Notes: generated by a model from the letters alone, not told the origin. Numbered from the stretch's first letter, positions 31,883-41,238 are shown. The stretch: DNA of 64,000 bases from Pseudomonas wadenswilerensis (GCF_900497695.1 NZ_UIDD01000010.1:558001-622000); one strand, 5' to 3'. Numbers and translations are program-made.

Positions 31883-32776
31883 TCAGTCGGCGACATTACG
31901 CGGCAAAGTCCGTGCAAGTTCGATAAAGGCGCGGGTCGCTGGCGAGATGATTCGCTCATCGACCACCGCCAGCCCCACCGTACGCATGACCGGCGGATCG
32001 AGCGGGCGCTGCACATAGTCCAGGGTCGTGCGCAACGGCAAGGACGATTGGGCAACGATGCTCAACCCGTCACCGCGGGCGACCACCTCCAGGGTGCTGA
32101 GCAGTTGCGAGGTGCGGTAGCGAATCCGTGGCTGCAGCCTGGCGGCGAGAAACAGCCGCGAGACGATCTCGGCGGAACCGGCTTCGGTCAACACGAAAGG
32201 GTCGAGGCAGAGCTGCTTGAGGGTCACGGCGGGGTGCTGCGCCAGTGCATGGTCGGTGGGCATGAGCACGACCATCTGGTCCTCCAGCAACGGGCAGGTA
32301 TCGAACTGCTCCTCGGGCAGCACCACAAAGCCGACATCGATGCGCCGCTCCTGCAGCCATTGCAGCACCTGGCGATCCGGGCCTTCGTCGACATGCACCT
32401 CGATGCCGGGATAAGCCTGGCGATAGGCGGCAAGGATGGCCGGCAGCAAACGCACCGAGGCCGTCGGCCCGAACGAGCCGATGCGCAGCGTCCCCCGCTT
32501 CATCCCGAGGGCATCCAGAGCCTCCTGGCGCATGGTTTCGGCCAGGCCGAGCATCGCTTGCGCCCGTTGCAGCAGGCGGCTGCCGATATCCGTCAGTTCG
32601 ATATCCCCCTGCTGACGCTCGAACAAGGCCACGCCAAGCTCCTGCTCCAGGGCACGAATGGCGTGGGAAACACCCGATTGCGAGATTTTCAGTTGCGAAG
32701 CCGCCAGGGTGAAGCCTTTACGCGCCGCCACCACGGCGAAGATTTCCAGCTGGGTCAAGGTCATCGGCAGCGACAT
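31883..32776 (-). CDS. LysR-family transcriptional regulator
   Basis: A 297-residue LysR protein. The winged HTH is at residues 1-65 (TLTQLEIFAVVAARKGFTLA, LKISQSGVSHAIRALEQELG) and the effector domain at about 90-295 (LRIGSFGPTASVRLLPAILA). It is divergent from the DMT transporter gene, so that gene is a probable target; the intergenic space is about 85 bp. Confidence 0.9.
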   Translation of the reverse strand: MSLPMTLTQLEIFAVVAARKGFTLAASQLKISQSGVSHAIRALEQELGVALFERQQGDIELTDIGSRLLQRAQAMLGLAETMRQEALDALGMKRGTLRIGSFGPTASVRLLPAILAAYRQAYPGIEVHVDEGPDRQVLQWLQERRIDVGFVVLPEEQFDTCPLLEDQMVVLMPTDHALAQHPAVTLKQLCLDPFVLTEAGSAEIVSRLFLAARLQPRIRYRTSQLLSTLEVVARGDGLSIVAQSSLPLRTTLDYVQRPLDPPVMRTVGLAVVDERIISPATRAFIELARTLPRNVAD

Positions 32777-32861
32777 CCCATGAGCGATTGCTCATTTCCA
32801 TATGAGTTTGCATTCGTAGAAGTATGGCGCATCGACTTTACCTCGTCAGCCAGGTCCGCCC

Positions 32862-33812
32862 ATGCCGTCTCACTATTGCACCTACCTGAAACTCGCGCTG
32901 GTTTCGATGATCTGGGGCGGCACCTTTGTCGCCGGCCGCGCCCTGGCCAGCGGTATCGATCCACTTTTGCTCGGCAGCCTGCGCTTTATCCTGGCCAGCG
33001 TGGTGCTGATAATCATCCTGCTGGTTTCGAAAAAAGGTTTCGTGCGGGTTAACGGGTCCCAGCTCGTGCAGATCCTGGGCTTGGGCTTTTTCGGGATCTA
33101 TGCCTACACCCTGTTCTTCTTCCACGGCTTGCAGTACACGGATGCCTCAAGGGCCTCACTGATCGTTGCGAGCAATCCTGCGGTCATGGCGATCGTGACC
33201 TACCTGTGTTTCAGGCAGCGCCTTGGCCGGGCCCAACTGCTCGGCGTCGCCCTCTGTCTGCTGGGCGCCGGCTGCGTGGTGCTGGCCAGGGCGCCTGGGG
33301 CGATCGGCCAGGGCAACTGGATCGGTGATGCGTCGATCTTCGGCTGCGTGCTGAGCTGGGTGATCTTCAGTGTGTTCTGCACCCGCGTGGTAACGCAGAT
33401 CGGCGCGCTGCACACCGTGACCTATGCGGTGTTCGCCGGGGCGGCGATGCTCAGCTTGCACGCGGTGGTCAACACCAGCATGAGCATCGCCTCAATACGC
33501 TTGCTGTCGGCGCGCGACCTGATCAGCCTGGCGTATCTCGGGGCTGTGGGTTCGGCGCTGGCGTACGTGATGTACTACGACGCCATCGCCCGTATCGGAG
33601 CGACCCGCGCCGGCAGCTTCATCGCCCTGAATCCGCTGACCGCCGTAATGGCCGGCGCCTTGCTGCTGGGCGAGCAACTGACCGGCGCCATGCTGGCCGG
33701 CGGGACGTTGGTGATCACCGGCATACTGCTGGTCAACCGGGTGCCTGCGGCGCTCAGTTGTCCTGCTTCCAGTGCAGGTTCACCTTGCCTGTCTCGCCCG
33801 GAACGAGAGTGA
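32862..33812 (+). CDS. DMT/EamA-family transporter
   Basis: A 316-residue inner-membrane protein with ten predicted helices in two EamA repeats (about 8-140 and 155-300). Typical sequence is LVSMIWGGTFVAGRALASGI at the start and YDAIARIGATRAGSFIALNP, VMAGALLLGEQLTGAMLAGG near the end. It probably exports an amino acid or drug-like compound. The last 59 bases overlap the convergent gene at 33754. Confidence 0.88.
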   Translation: MPSHYCTYLKLALVSMIWGGTFVAGRALASGIDPLLLGSLRFILASVVLIIILLVSKKGFVRVNGSQLVQILGLGFFGIYAYTLFFFHGLQYTDASRASLIVASNPAVMAIVTYLCFRQRLGRAQLLGVALCLLGAGCVVLARAPGAIGQGNWIGDASIFGCVLSWVIFSVFCTRVVTQIGALHTVTYAVFAGAAMLSLHAVVNTSMSIASIRLLSARDLISLAYLGAVGSALAYVMYYDAIARIGATRAGSFIALNPLTAVMAGALLLGEQLTGAMLAGGTLVITGILLVNRVPAALSCPASSAGSPCLSRPERE

Positions 33813-34218
33813 CCGCACCCAGCTGTTGTTCGCCATTGCGCGAGGCAACCAGGTTGTATTTGCCCGGCGGCAGCTTGACGTAGACCATCGGGCCGACCTG
33901 GTTGAGTTGCAGCACGGTTTGACCTTGCGGCCCCTGGATCGTCAGGTCGACATCCGGCACGTACTTGTTTTCCGGGCCGGTGGAGAACGTCAGGTGCAAG
34001 TTGTAGCCCTGGACTTGCTGAATGGCCCGCGACTCATCGATGCCGATACCGCCGGTGACATAACTTACGCCATTCTGCTCCTGGGATTGCAGCTGCACCC
34101 CGGACATATCGACAGGCTCCTGGTACTGCGAAGCCTGCAAGCGCTGCGCCGGCCAGGCCAGCAGTACAACGGCCAATGCAGTGGAAAACGCCAATATGCT
34201 GAAGGATTTCATTGCCAT
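33754..34218 (-). CDS. Small exported carboxypeptidase-regulatory-like protein
   Basis: A 154-residue protein with a signal peptide (FSTALAVVLLAWPAQRLQA, cleavage about residue 29). The mature part is beta-rich: GVSYVTGGIGIDESRAIQQV, YNLHLTFSTGPENKYVPDVD, LPPGKYNLVASRNGEQQ. The PPGKYNL motif resembles peptidase-regulatory or transthyretin-like folds. It would sit in the periplasm. Function unknown. Its 3' end overlaps the convergent transporter gene by 59 bases. Confidence 0.75.
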   Translation of the reverse strand: MAMKSFSILAFSTALAVVLLAWPAQRLQASQYQEPVDMSGVQLQSQEQNGVSYVTGGIGIDESRAIQQVQGYNLHLTFSTGPENKYVPDVDLTIQGPQGQTVLQLNQVGPMVYVKLPPGKYNLVASRNGEQQLGAVTLVPGETGKVNLHWKQDN

Positions 34219-34360
34219 GACTCCTGCGCGACAGCGTACAGACCATTTTACGCCGCTCCTCCCTGGCGTTTAGATCGATTCGGCGTGAGGGTCGCGAGCA
34301 ATACAATGACGATTTCGTACCGTGCTAGAGTCTGCGGCCCAATCTGAAGGTGGACCACGA

Positions 34361-35614
34361 ATGGAACTCTCCCCCGCCGAACATCAGCTGCTGCAAGCCC
34401 ATCACCTGGCTCTGTTTGAAGGCTGCGTGATCTTCGACACTCAACCGCCCATCGACGCACAAGCTCTGGCCCGGGTCGAAGCCCACCTGGCCGGCCCGGT
34501 GCCTGCCGGTCTGTTGCAGCTATGGCAGACCTGCTTTGGCGGTCGCGTCGGCTACGACCTGGAGGTGGTCTACGATGGCCATCGCCACCCATTCTCCTTC
34601 AGTGAACTGTTCTATCCGGACAGCGACGGCTACCGCGACCTCTGGGGCTGGATCGAACACGAACTGGACCAGGCCGAAGAAGCCGCCCGGGAACAGGGTC
34701 GCCCATGGAGCGGTAAACTGGACTACCTGCCTTTCGCAGGTTTCGAGTACCTGGAGCGCCTTTACGTCTGCGTCACCCCGGGCCCGGACCATGGCACGGT
34801 GATTGCCTGGAGCCGTGGGTTGCCGCCGGCCTGGGCCGGCAGCCTGCACCAGGACAGCCTCGCGCGCATCGCTGATGACGTCGGTGGACTGTTTCGCCTG
34901 CTGGCCTATGAAGAAGACCCGTTCGACCCGCAGGCCGAGTACAGCAGCGCCAGCGAACTGCTTGAAGCGCTGGATGAACTGGAGGGGGCCGGTGAGGTGG
35001 GTGTGGCGCTCAAGGCAAGGCTTGAGGTGTTGCTGCGTCAGCGCCTGCTCGACTGGCGCCCGGCCCTGACTGACGGCAACCTCGCCCATCAGCCGCGCCT
35101 TCGCCAGCTGGCGATGCTCGATGCCGCCGAACAGGGCGACATCCCGCGCTTGCAGACGCTGCGCGACGCGGGCTGCGATCTGACCGAAACACTGCGCGGT
35201 CGCGGTGCAAGCCTGGAATCTTGCCTGCAGCACGGGCACCTGGAGGCTGCCAGCTGGTTACTCGACCAGGGGGTCCCCGTGCAAGCAGACACCCTCCTGG
35301 TGGGCGCAGCCCAGATCACCCCGGCATTGGCTGCCCGCTTGCTGGGCATGGGCGCCTTGAGCGAACCTGGCGCCGTGCTGAGCGCCGTTGCCCAGGACCA
35401 CATGGCAAGCGCCGAGGTCATGGCCCGCCCGCTGCTCGAAGCTTCGCCGGCCAGTGCCAGCGCCTTGCGCGAAGCGCTACTGGAGCGCGCCGAGCAGCAG
35501 CGACGCGACGCCAAACGGATCAAGGCCGGCAAGCTGTTCAGCAATCGCAGCGCCGTTGACTACCTGGCCGAAGCCGAGCGTATCGACACGCTGCGCCAGC
35601 GCCTGTTCACCTGA
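34361..35614 (+). CDS. SMI1/KNR4 (SUKH)-like protein with ankyrin-type repeats
   Basis: A 417-residue protein. Residues 1-100 have the SUKH pattern (ARVEAHLAGPVPAGLLQLWQ, CFGGRVGYDLEV), and a WIEHELDQAEEAAREQGRPW block follows. Residues 245-400 look like ankyrin-type helical repeats (LAMLDAAEQGDIPRLQTLRD, SLESCLQHGHLEAASWLLDQ). SUKH proteins are often immunity proteins against contact-dependent toxins. No toxin lies next to it here, so this may be an orphan immunity gene or a non-immunity SUKH protein. The ATG at 34361 is chosen because the upstream frame is not SUKH-like. Confidence 0.65.
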   Translation: MELSPAEHQLLQAHHLALFEGCVIFDTQPPIDAQALARVEAHLAGPVPAGLLQLWQTCFGGRVGYDLEVVYDGHRHPFSFSELFYPDSDGYRDLWGWIEHELDQAEEAAREQGRPWSGKLDYLPFAGFEYLERLYVCVTPGPDHGTVIAWSRGLPPAWAGSLHQDSLARIADDVGGLFRLLAYEEDPFDPQAEYSSASELLEALDELEGAGEVGVALKARLEVLLRQRLLDWRPALTDGNLAHQPRLRQLAMLDAAEQGDIPRLQTLRDAGCDLTETLRGRGASLESCLQHGHLEAASWLLDQGVPVQADTLLVGAAQITPALAARLLGMGALSEPGAVLSAVAQDHMASAEVMARPLLEASPASASALREALLERAEQQRRDAKRIKAGKLFSNRSAVDYLAEAERIDTLRQRLFT

Positions 35615-35623
35615 GGACGACTG

Positions 35624-36265
35624 TCAGCCGTTGCGGGCTTTGATGTAGGCAAGAAAGCTGTCAAGGTCCGAACTGCTGAGCATCCTCGATACCGCCTTGA
35701 CTTCGTCCATGGGCCAGTCCCACCAGGCAGATTCCAGCAGGATGTTGCGCACATCTTCGTCAAACCGCCACCTGATCTGCTTGCAAGGGTTGCCACCTAC
35801 CACCGCAAAAGGAGGCACATCGCGGGAGACCATCGCTCCGGCGGCGACAATTGCGCCGTGGCCGATGGTCACGCCCGAGAGGATCACCGCGTTGGTGCAG
35901 ATCCAGCAATCACTGCCGATCACCACATCGCCTTTGCTGGGCGCATAGTCCTTGATGTCCTTGACGGCATCGACCATGGCCGGAAACGGGTAGGTGGTCA
36001 GCCAGTCGGTACGGTGCTCACCGCCCAGCAGAATCTGTACCCCCGCCGCGATCGAGGTGTAGGAGCCAATTTTCAGTACGGTGTCGTCGCCAAATTCGAC
36101 GACTTCCGGAATGCCATAGGTGCCTACCCCGACACTGTATCGGGGATAGCGCAGCCTGATTTTTTCTGCAGCGCGCTCGAGCTTGTCCATCGAGCGCAAT
36201 CGCTTGCGCTCCCGACGCTGTTTCAAGAGGTCGAATAACTTCACAAAGGGGTCCTTGCTGATCAA
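35624..36265 (-). CDS. CatB-like O-acetyltransferase (left-handed beta-helix)
   Basis: A 213-residue protein with hexapeptide repeats: VLKIGSYTSIAAGVQILLGG, the His loop GEHRTDWLTTYPF and IGSDCWICTNAVILSGVTIG, HGAIVAAGAMVSRDVPPFAV. This is the vat/CatB-type xenobiotic or sugar acetyltransferase layout; sugar acetylation is most likely given the glycosyltransferase partner. It overlaps the upstream glycosyltransferase by 4 bases, so both are co-translated. Confidence 0.85.
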   Translation of the reverse strand: MISKDPFVKLFDLLKQRRERKRLRSMDKLERAAEKIRLRYPRYSVGVGTYGIPEVVEFGDDTVLKIGSYTSIAAGVQILLGGEHRTDWLTTYPFPAMVDAVKDIKDYAPSKGDVVIGSDCWICTNAVILSGVTIGHGAIVAAGAMVSRDVPPFAVVGGNPCKQIRWRFDEDVRNILLESAWWDWPMDEVKAVSRMLSSSDLDSFLAYIKARNG

Positions 36266-37155
36266 CGGTGCAGTACGAGGCGCTTCAAGCGTTTGAGCGT
36301 TGTACGGTTGTAATTGCGCAACGGAATCGTGCGCAACAGGCTCCAGGCGAACTTCTTGTCGGCAACCACCGCATACTTCAATGCCTTGTTGACCAGCACC
36401 GTCCTGCCCTTCTGGTAACCGGGATGCGCCTGATAAGGCGCCATTGCCAGCATATCGGCATCGAGCAACACCTTGAACCTTCGAGACAGGTTATTGGGGT
36501 GTCGACGATAACGGGTGACACAGACGGGCAACTCGTGAATCTCGTAACCCTTGCTGGCAATTCTGAGCGTTATCTGGAAATCCTGGACTTTGATGTTCGG
36601 GTCGTAAAACTGCGCCGCCTGCAAAGCCTCCATGCGGTACAACGCGCCGGGGGCACCAATGACCACCGCTTCGCTGACGATCTGATCGAAGCTGAATTTC
36701 TTCACCTTGGTACGGTGCTGGGTCTTGATCTCGGCACCGTCGCTGTCCATATAAGCGATCAAGGCACCTACGCAGCCCACTTTCGGGTGTTCATCCAGAT
36801 ACCTGGCCCTGACGCTGAGCGAATGGGGAAGCATGATGTCGTCCAGATCCGGGGTGGAAACATACACACCCCTGGCATGCTTGAGGCCGTTGTTCAGCGT
36901 AGCGCTGACGCCCTGATTCTGCTGGGTCAGGAGCTTGAAATCGTAAGTATCCTGCAGCGCCCGGAGCATCGCCAGACTGTTGTCCGTCGAGCCATCGTCA
37001 ACAATGATGACTTCGAAGTTGGAGTAGTCCTGGGCAAAGATGCTTTGCAGCGCAGCCTCAAGGTACTTCTCGGCGTTGTAGCAAGGAGCAACGATGGAAA
37101 CCAGCGGCTGCGATGCCAGTGGCTGGGAGAGCGGCTGCAAATGCTCGGGGGTCAT
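36262..37155 (-). CDS. Family 2 glycosyltransferase
   Basis: A 297-residue GT-A enzyme: LVSIVAPCYNAEKYLEAALQ at the start, VIIVDDGSTDNSLAMLRAL (nucleotide-sugar binding) and VYVSTPDLDDIMLPHSLSVR carrying the DxD-like metal motif. The C-terminal 90 residues hold MAPYQAHPGYQKGRTVLVNK. It probably adds a sugar to a surface polysaccharide; acceptor unknown. It forms a two-gene operon with the acetyltransferase. Confidence 0.87.
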   Translation of the reverse strand: MTPEHLQPLSQPLASQPLVSIVAPCYNAEKYLEAALQSIFAQDYSNFEVIIVDDGSTDNSLAMLRALQDTYDFKLLTQQNQGVSATLNNGLKHARGVYVSTPDLDDIMLPHSLSVRARYLDEHPKVGCVGALIAYMDSDGAEIKTQHRTKVKKFSFDQIVSEAVVIGAPGALYRMEALQAAQFYDPNIKVQDFQITLRIASKGYEIHELPVCVTRYRRHPNNLSRRFKVLLDADMLAMAPYQAHPGYQKGRTVLVNKALKYAVVADKKFAWSLLRTIPLRNYNRTTLKRLKRLVLHR

Positions 37156-37364
37156 TGCGGGTAATGCCTCACGTCGGCCTCTCTGTGGAGGCTGTTGCTG
37201 ATCGTCTGAATCAAAAAATGGCCACCATCATGCTGGAACTCGTCGCCATTGTCATGATGCGGCGACGCCTCGGTACCAGCCGATGCGCCCGCAGCCAGAA
37301 ATATTCAGAAACACCTAAATACTGAAAAGAATACAGGCCGAGAGATTATCATGAAAGCGCAACT

Positions 37365-37383
37365 GCTAATAATTCTCATAAAC
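37365..37383. promoter_or_regulatory. Fur-box-like sequence upstream of TonB receptor
   Basis: GCTAATAATTCTCATAAAC matches the 19-bp Fur consensus GATAATGATAATCATTATC at about 13 positions and lies 23-41 bp upstream of the receptor reading frame. A Fur-repressed, iron-starvation promoter is the natural reading for a siderophore receptor. Confidence 0.5.
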
Positions 37384-37405
37384 ACTTGCATTTATTTATC
37401 CCTGG

Positions 37406-39631
37406 GTGGCACCTTACATGACTTGCGAAATTGCCCGTAGCCGTTCTTCACACTCCTTCATGGCTTCAGCACTGGGCCTGGCCGTCGCTTCGGCATCGAG
37501 CTGCTCGCTCGCAGAGCAGACTTCCAGCCCGCCTCTTGAGCTGGGTAACATCAACATTGATGCCCAGGCCAGCGGCGACTACAAGACCGAACGCTCGGCC
37601 TCGAGCAAATACGCCACACCGCTGCTCGACACCCCGCAGACCATTACCGTGGTGCCCTCCCAGGTGATCAAGGAGCAGCAGGCGCTGAGCCTGCGCCAGG
37701 TACTGTCCAACGTCTCCGGCATCACCTTCAACGCCGGTGAAGGCGGTGGCGGTTCGGGCGACAGCATCAACATCCGCGGCTTCTCGGCCAACAGCAACAT
37801 CCAGATCGACGGCCTGCGCGACAGCGCCCAGACCAACCGTACCGATACGTTCAATGTCGAGCAGGTCGAAGTCATCAAAGGCCCCAACTCGGTGTTCGGC
37901 GGCGCCGGCACCACCGGCGGCAGCATCAACATCATCAGCAAGCAGCCCCAGGACCAGGCCTTCACCCGCCTGGGCGGCAGCGTCGGCACCGACAACTACT
38001 ACCGCATGACCCTGGACAGCAACCAGCCACTGGAAGGCGTGGGGCAAGACAGCGCGTTTCGCATCAACCTCATGGGCCACCAGAACGACGTGGCCGGCCG
38101 CGAACAGATCGACCGCGAGCGCTGGGGTATCGCCCCTTCCCTGCGCCTGGGCCTGAGCGAATCCACGCGCCTGACCCTGAGCGCCTTCCACCAGGTCGAT
38201 GACAATCTGCCCGACTACGGTGTGCCGGCCCTGGATGGCAAACGCCTGGCGGGGGTAAACCGCGAGGACTACTTCGGCTGGAAGAACCTCGACAAGGAAG
38301 AGATCGAGCAAAGCTCATTCACCGCCAACTTCGAGCACGACTTCAACGATAACCTGCGCCTGCAAAACCTCACGCGCTACAGCCACATCGCCCGCGATAC
38401 CACGGTGTCCGCTTCCCACGTCAACACCACCGGCGTCCCCCCGGGCCGTTACCGCCCCGCAGGCCCGCAAGGCTATGGCCGCGACGCAACCACCGAAATG
38501 TGGATCAACCAGACCAACCTGATCAGCAACTTCAACCTGCTGGGCATGCGTCACGACCTGGTCAGCGGCATGGAAGTGTCACGCGAAACCATGGACCTGA
38601 AAACCTACGGCTACGGGCTCAGCAACGCCCTGTATCCAGCCAACGGTTACGACCTGAGCAACCCGCCAGGACACTGGTCGGGGCCCGCCAACAAGGCCAC
38701 CAGCGGCTACACCGACACCGAACTGACCAACCAGGCGCTGTATGTGTTCGACACCATCGCCCTGCATGAGCAATGGGACCTGAACCTTGGCCTGCGCTAT
38801 GACAAGTTCAAGGGCGAAGCCCAAGGCTACGACGCTGCACATGTGCGCACCTCCGACTTCGAGTCCACCGACGAGAAGCTCAGCGGGCGTGCCGGGCTGG
38901 TCTACAAACCCACCGAGAACGGCCGTATCTACCTGGCCTGGGGCAACTCCTTCAACCCCTCCGCCGAGAGCCTGGCCTCTACCGGCGGCGGCCTGAGTGC
39001 TACCACCGAAAACCTGGCCCCGGAGAAAAACGAGACCTGGGAACTGGGGACCAAGTGGGAGTTGCTCGACAAGCGCCTGGAACTGGACGCGGCTGTGTTT
39101 CGCGTAGAGAAGACCAACGCCCGCGAAACCATGGCCGACGGCTCGACCCAGTTGGCCGGCAAGCAACGCGTGCAGGGTGTGGAAGTCGGCGTGACCGGGC
39201 ACATCACCGAGCAGTGGGACGTGTTCGCCAACTACACCTTCCTCGACAGTGAAACCCTCAAGGCCGCCAACACCGCAGCCGGTATCGCCCGTGAAGGCCA
39301 GGCGCTGGGCAACACCCCACCACGCTCGCTCAACCTGTGGACCACCTACGAGCTGCCGGCTGGCTGGACCCTCGGCTATGGCGCGCGCTATGTCAGCGAA
39401 CGCAACGTGACCTCCAGCACCAGCGCCAAGCTCGACGCCTACTGGCTGCACAACGCCATGGTGGCGTACCGGGTCAACGAAGACCTCGACCTGCAGTTGA
39501 ACGTCAACAACCTGTTCAACAAGGACTATGTCGAGCGTGTACGCCAGCAGAACGGCACCGATGCGCGTTCTTCGGCCATCGAGTATGGCGATGCGCGTTC
39601 GGCGATTCTCTCGGCGACCTATGCGTTCTGA
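37406..39631 (+). CDS. TonB-dependent siderophore receptor (Fiu/PiuA-like)
   Basis: A 741-residue outer-membrane receptor. A signal sequence of about 35 residues precedes LGNINIDAQ. The plug domain shows SNVSGITFNAGEGGGGSGDS, INIRGFSANSNIQIDGLRD and VEVIKGPNSVFGGAGTTGGS; the barrel follows and ends with the outer-membrane signature SAILSATYAF (terminal Phe). Catecholate receptors of the Fiu/PiuA group have similar plugs. No TonB, sigma or anti-sigma gene is adjacent, so regulation is probably Fur alone. A start at 37418 (MTCEIARSRS) is equally possible. Confidence 0.88.
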   Translation: MAPYMTCEIARSRSSHSFMASALGLAVASASSCSLAEQTSSPPLELGNINIDAQASGDYKTERSASSKYATPLLDTPQTITVVPSQVIKEQQALSLRQVLSNVSGITFNAGEGGGGSGDSINIRGFSANSNIQIDGLRDSAQTNRTDTFNVEQVEVIKGPNSVFGGAGTTGGSINIISKQPQDQAFTRLGGSVGTDNYYRMTLDSNQPLEGVGQDSAFRINLMGHQNDVAGREQIDRERWGIAPSLRLGLSESTRLTLSAFHQVDDNLPDYGVPALDGKRLAGVNREDYFGWKNLDKEEIEQSSFTANFEHDFNDNLRLQNLTRYSHIARDTTVSASHVNTTGVPPGRYRPAGPQGYGRDATTEMWINQTNLISNFNLLGMRHDLVSGMEVSRETMDLKTYGYGLSNALYPANGYDLSNPPGHWSGPANKATSGYTDTELTNQALYVFDTIALHEQWDLNLGLRYDKFKGEAQGYDAAHVRTSDFESTDEKLSGRAGLVYKPTENGRIYLAWGNSFNPSAESLASTGGGLSATTENLAPEKNETWELGTKWELLDKRLELDAAVFRVEKTNARETMADGSTQLAGKQRVQGVEVGVTGHITEQWDVFANYTFLDSETLKAANTAAGIAREGQALGNTPPRSLNLWTTYELPAGWTLGYGARYVSERNVTSSTSAKLDAYWLHNAMVAYRVNEDLDLQLNVNNLFNKDYVERVRQQNGTDARSSAIEYGDARSAILSATYAF

Positions 39632-39633
39632 TT

Positions 39634-39712
39634 TGTAGGAGCGAGGGTGCAACCTGCCTCGCGATTGCGTATGTCCTTCATATCGCAATCGCGGGGCAAG
39701 CCCGCTCCCACA
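39634..39712. repeat. REP-type inverted repeat pair
   Basis: TAGGAGCGAGGGTGCAACCT faces GCAATCGCGGGGCAAGCCCGCTCCCA with a short spacer, the common GCGGGGCAAGCCCGCTCC palindrome family of pseudomonads. Confidence 0.75.
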
Positions 39713-39719
39713 GAAACGA

Positions 39720-39758
39720 AAAAGCCCGCGACCTTTGCAGGACGCGGGCTTTTTCTTA
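39720..39758. terminator. Bidirectional terminator between TonB receptor and tRNA-Lys
   Basis: AAAGCCCGCG and CGCGGGCTTT form a strong stem flanked by A and T runs on opposite sides. It can stop both the receptor transcript and the minus-strand tRNA-Lys transcript. Confidence 0.8.
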
Positions 39759-39765
39759 CAGCGTA

Positions 39766-39841
39766 TGGTGGGTCGTGTAGGATTCGAACCTACGACCAAT
39801 TGGTTAAAAGCCAACTGCTCTACCAACTGAGCTAACGACCC
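39766..39841 (-). tRNA. tRNA-Lys (anticodon TTT)
   Basis: A 76-base tRNA on the minus strand. Acceptor arms GGGTCGT/ACGACCC, D-arm GCTCAGTTGGTAGAGC, anticodon loop CTTTTAA (TTT), T-arm GTAGGTTCGAATCCTAC and an encoded CCA. It has a terminator directly downstream. Elements often use tRNA-Lys genes, but no duplicated 3' end is seen here. Confidence 0.93.
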
Positions 39842-39902
39842 GTTGGATGGCGCGTATAATACTGATTTCTAACAGGAAATCAACACCCCATCGCAAAATA
39901 AT

Positions 39903-40577
39903 TTAAAAATATCTGGTCGGGTCCTCTACACCGGCAGCTTTGAAGCCGTCGGCGCGCAGGCGGCAGCTGTCGCATTTACCACAGGCGCGGCCTTCATCGT
40001 CGGCCTGATAGCAAGAAACGGTAAGGCTGTAGTCAACCCCGCGGGCCATGCCGGCCTGGACGATCTGCGCCTTGCTCAGGTTCTGCAGCGGCGCCTGGAT
40101 ACGGAAGCCCTGCCCTTCGACACCGGCCTTGGTCGCCAGGTTAGCCATGCGCTCGAAAGCCTCGACGAACTCCGGACGGCAATCCGGGTAACCGGAATAG
40201 TCCACGGCATTGACGCCGATGAAGATATCGCGGGCCTCCAGCACTTCTGCCCAGCCCAGGGCCAGGGACAGGAACACGGTGTTGCGCGCCGGCACGTAGG
40301 TGACCGGGATGCCTTCACTCGGTGCTTCGGGCACATCGATGCTGCTGTCGGTCAGGGCCGAGCCACCGATGCCGTCCAGGCTCAAGCCGATGACCTTGTG
40401 CTCGACCACGCCCAGGTCGCGGGCTACCCGCGCTGCGGCGTTCAGCTCAGCGCGATGGCGCTGGCCGTAGTCGAAGCTCATGGTGTAGCAACTGTAGCCT
40501 TCAGCCTTGGCCATGGCGACCACGGTGGCCGAGTCCAGACCACCGGAAAGCAGAATTACCGCACGTTTCTCAGTCAT
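39903..40577 (-). CDS. queC: 7-cyano-7-deazaguanine synthase
   Basis: A 224-residue ATP-dependent enzyme of preQ0 synthesis. The PP-loop LLSGGLDSATV is at about residues 9-19, and the zinc-site CGKCDSCRLRADGF near residue 205 completes the pair with an earlier Cys. It makes preQ0 from carboxydeazaguanine for queuosine tRNA modification. It follows queE by 13 bases, so the two QueE/QueC steps are co-transcribed. Confidence 0.95.
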   Translation of the reverse strand: MTEKRAVILLSGGLDSATVVAMAKAEGYSCYTMSFDYGQRHRAELNAAARVARDLGVVEHKVIGLSLDGIGGSALTDSSIDVPEAPSEGIPVTYVPARNTVFLSLALGWAEVLEARDIFIGVNAVDYSGYPDCRPEFVEAFERMANLATKAGVEGQGFRIQAPLQNLSKAQIVQAGMARGVDYSLTVSCYQADDEGRACGKCDSCRLRADGFKAAGVEDPTRYF

Positions 40578-40590
40578 AGCATCGCTCCTG

Positions 40591-41238
40591 TCAGCGTCCC
40601 GGCTCGTCGTTCCATAGCAGCTTGTGCAGCTGCATCTGGAAGCGAACCGGCAAATTATCGGCCACGATCCAGTCGGCCAGGTCAGTTGCGCTCACCTGAT
40701 GGTGGCTTGGCGAGAACAGCACTTCGCCGGCACGTTTTTCCAGGCCGTACTGAATGAGCTTGGACACCGCCCAGTCATAGTCTTCACGAGAGCAGATGAC
40801 GAACTTGACCTGATCGTTGCGGGTCAGCAGTTCGATGTTCTCGTAACGGTTGCGGTGCACTTCTTCCGAGCCTGGGGTCTTGAGGTCGACGACGCGGCTG
40901 ACCCGGGTATCGACCCTGGAAATATCCAGGGCACCACTGGTCTCCAGCGAAACGTCGTAACCGGCGTCACACAGTTGCTTGAGCAAAGGGATAGCGTTGG
41001 GCTGGGCCAGCGGTTCGCCACCGGTTACGCAGACATAACGCGGCTTGAAGCCAGCGACCTGTTCGAGGATCGAATCAAGGGTGCGGATACTGCCGCCGCT
41101 GAACGCGTACTCGCTGTCGCAGTACTGGCAACGCAGCGGGCAGCCGGTGAGGCGAACGAATACCGTGGGCAGCCCAGCGGTACGCGTTTCACCCTGCAAA
41201 GAGTAAAAAACTTCGGTGATACGTAATGTGTCTTGCAT
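40591..41238 (-). CDS. queE: 7-carboxy-7-deazaguanine synthase
   Basis: A 215-residue radical-SAM enzyme. The cluster motif is in RLTGCPLRCQYCDSEYAFSGG (CxxxCxxC) at about residues 28-48, followed by VCVTGGEPLAQ. It converts carboxy-tetrahydropterin to CDG, the substrate of QueC. The ATG at 41238 (MQDTLRITE) is preferred; MATMQDT three codons earlier is possible. The upstream region contains the CpoB terminator. Confidence 0.95.
   Translation of the reverse strand: MQDTLRITEVFYSLQGETRTAGLPTVFVRLTGCPLRCQYCDSEYAFSGGSIRTLDSILEQVAGFKPRYVCVTGGEPLAQPNAIPLLKQLCDAGYDVSLETSGALDISRVDTRVSRVVDLKTPGSEEVHRNRYENIELLTRNDQVKFVICSREDYDWAVSKLIQYGLEKRAGEVLFSPSHHQVSATDLADWIVADNLPVRFQMQLHKLLWNDEPGR

Noticed and set aside
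37323..37337. CTGAAAAGAATACAG as a fourth LexA box
   Set aside because: The spacing between CTG and CAG is 9, not 10, and no SOS-type gene follows.
39634..39841. Integration scar at tRNA-Lys
   Set aside because: No duplicated tRNA-Lys 3' end is visible within the window and neighbours are core genes.
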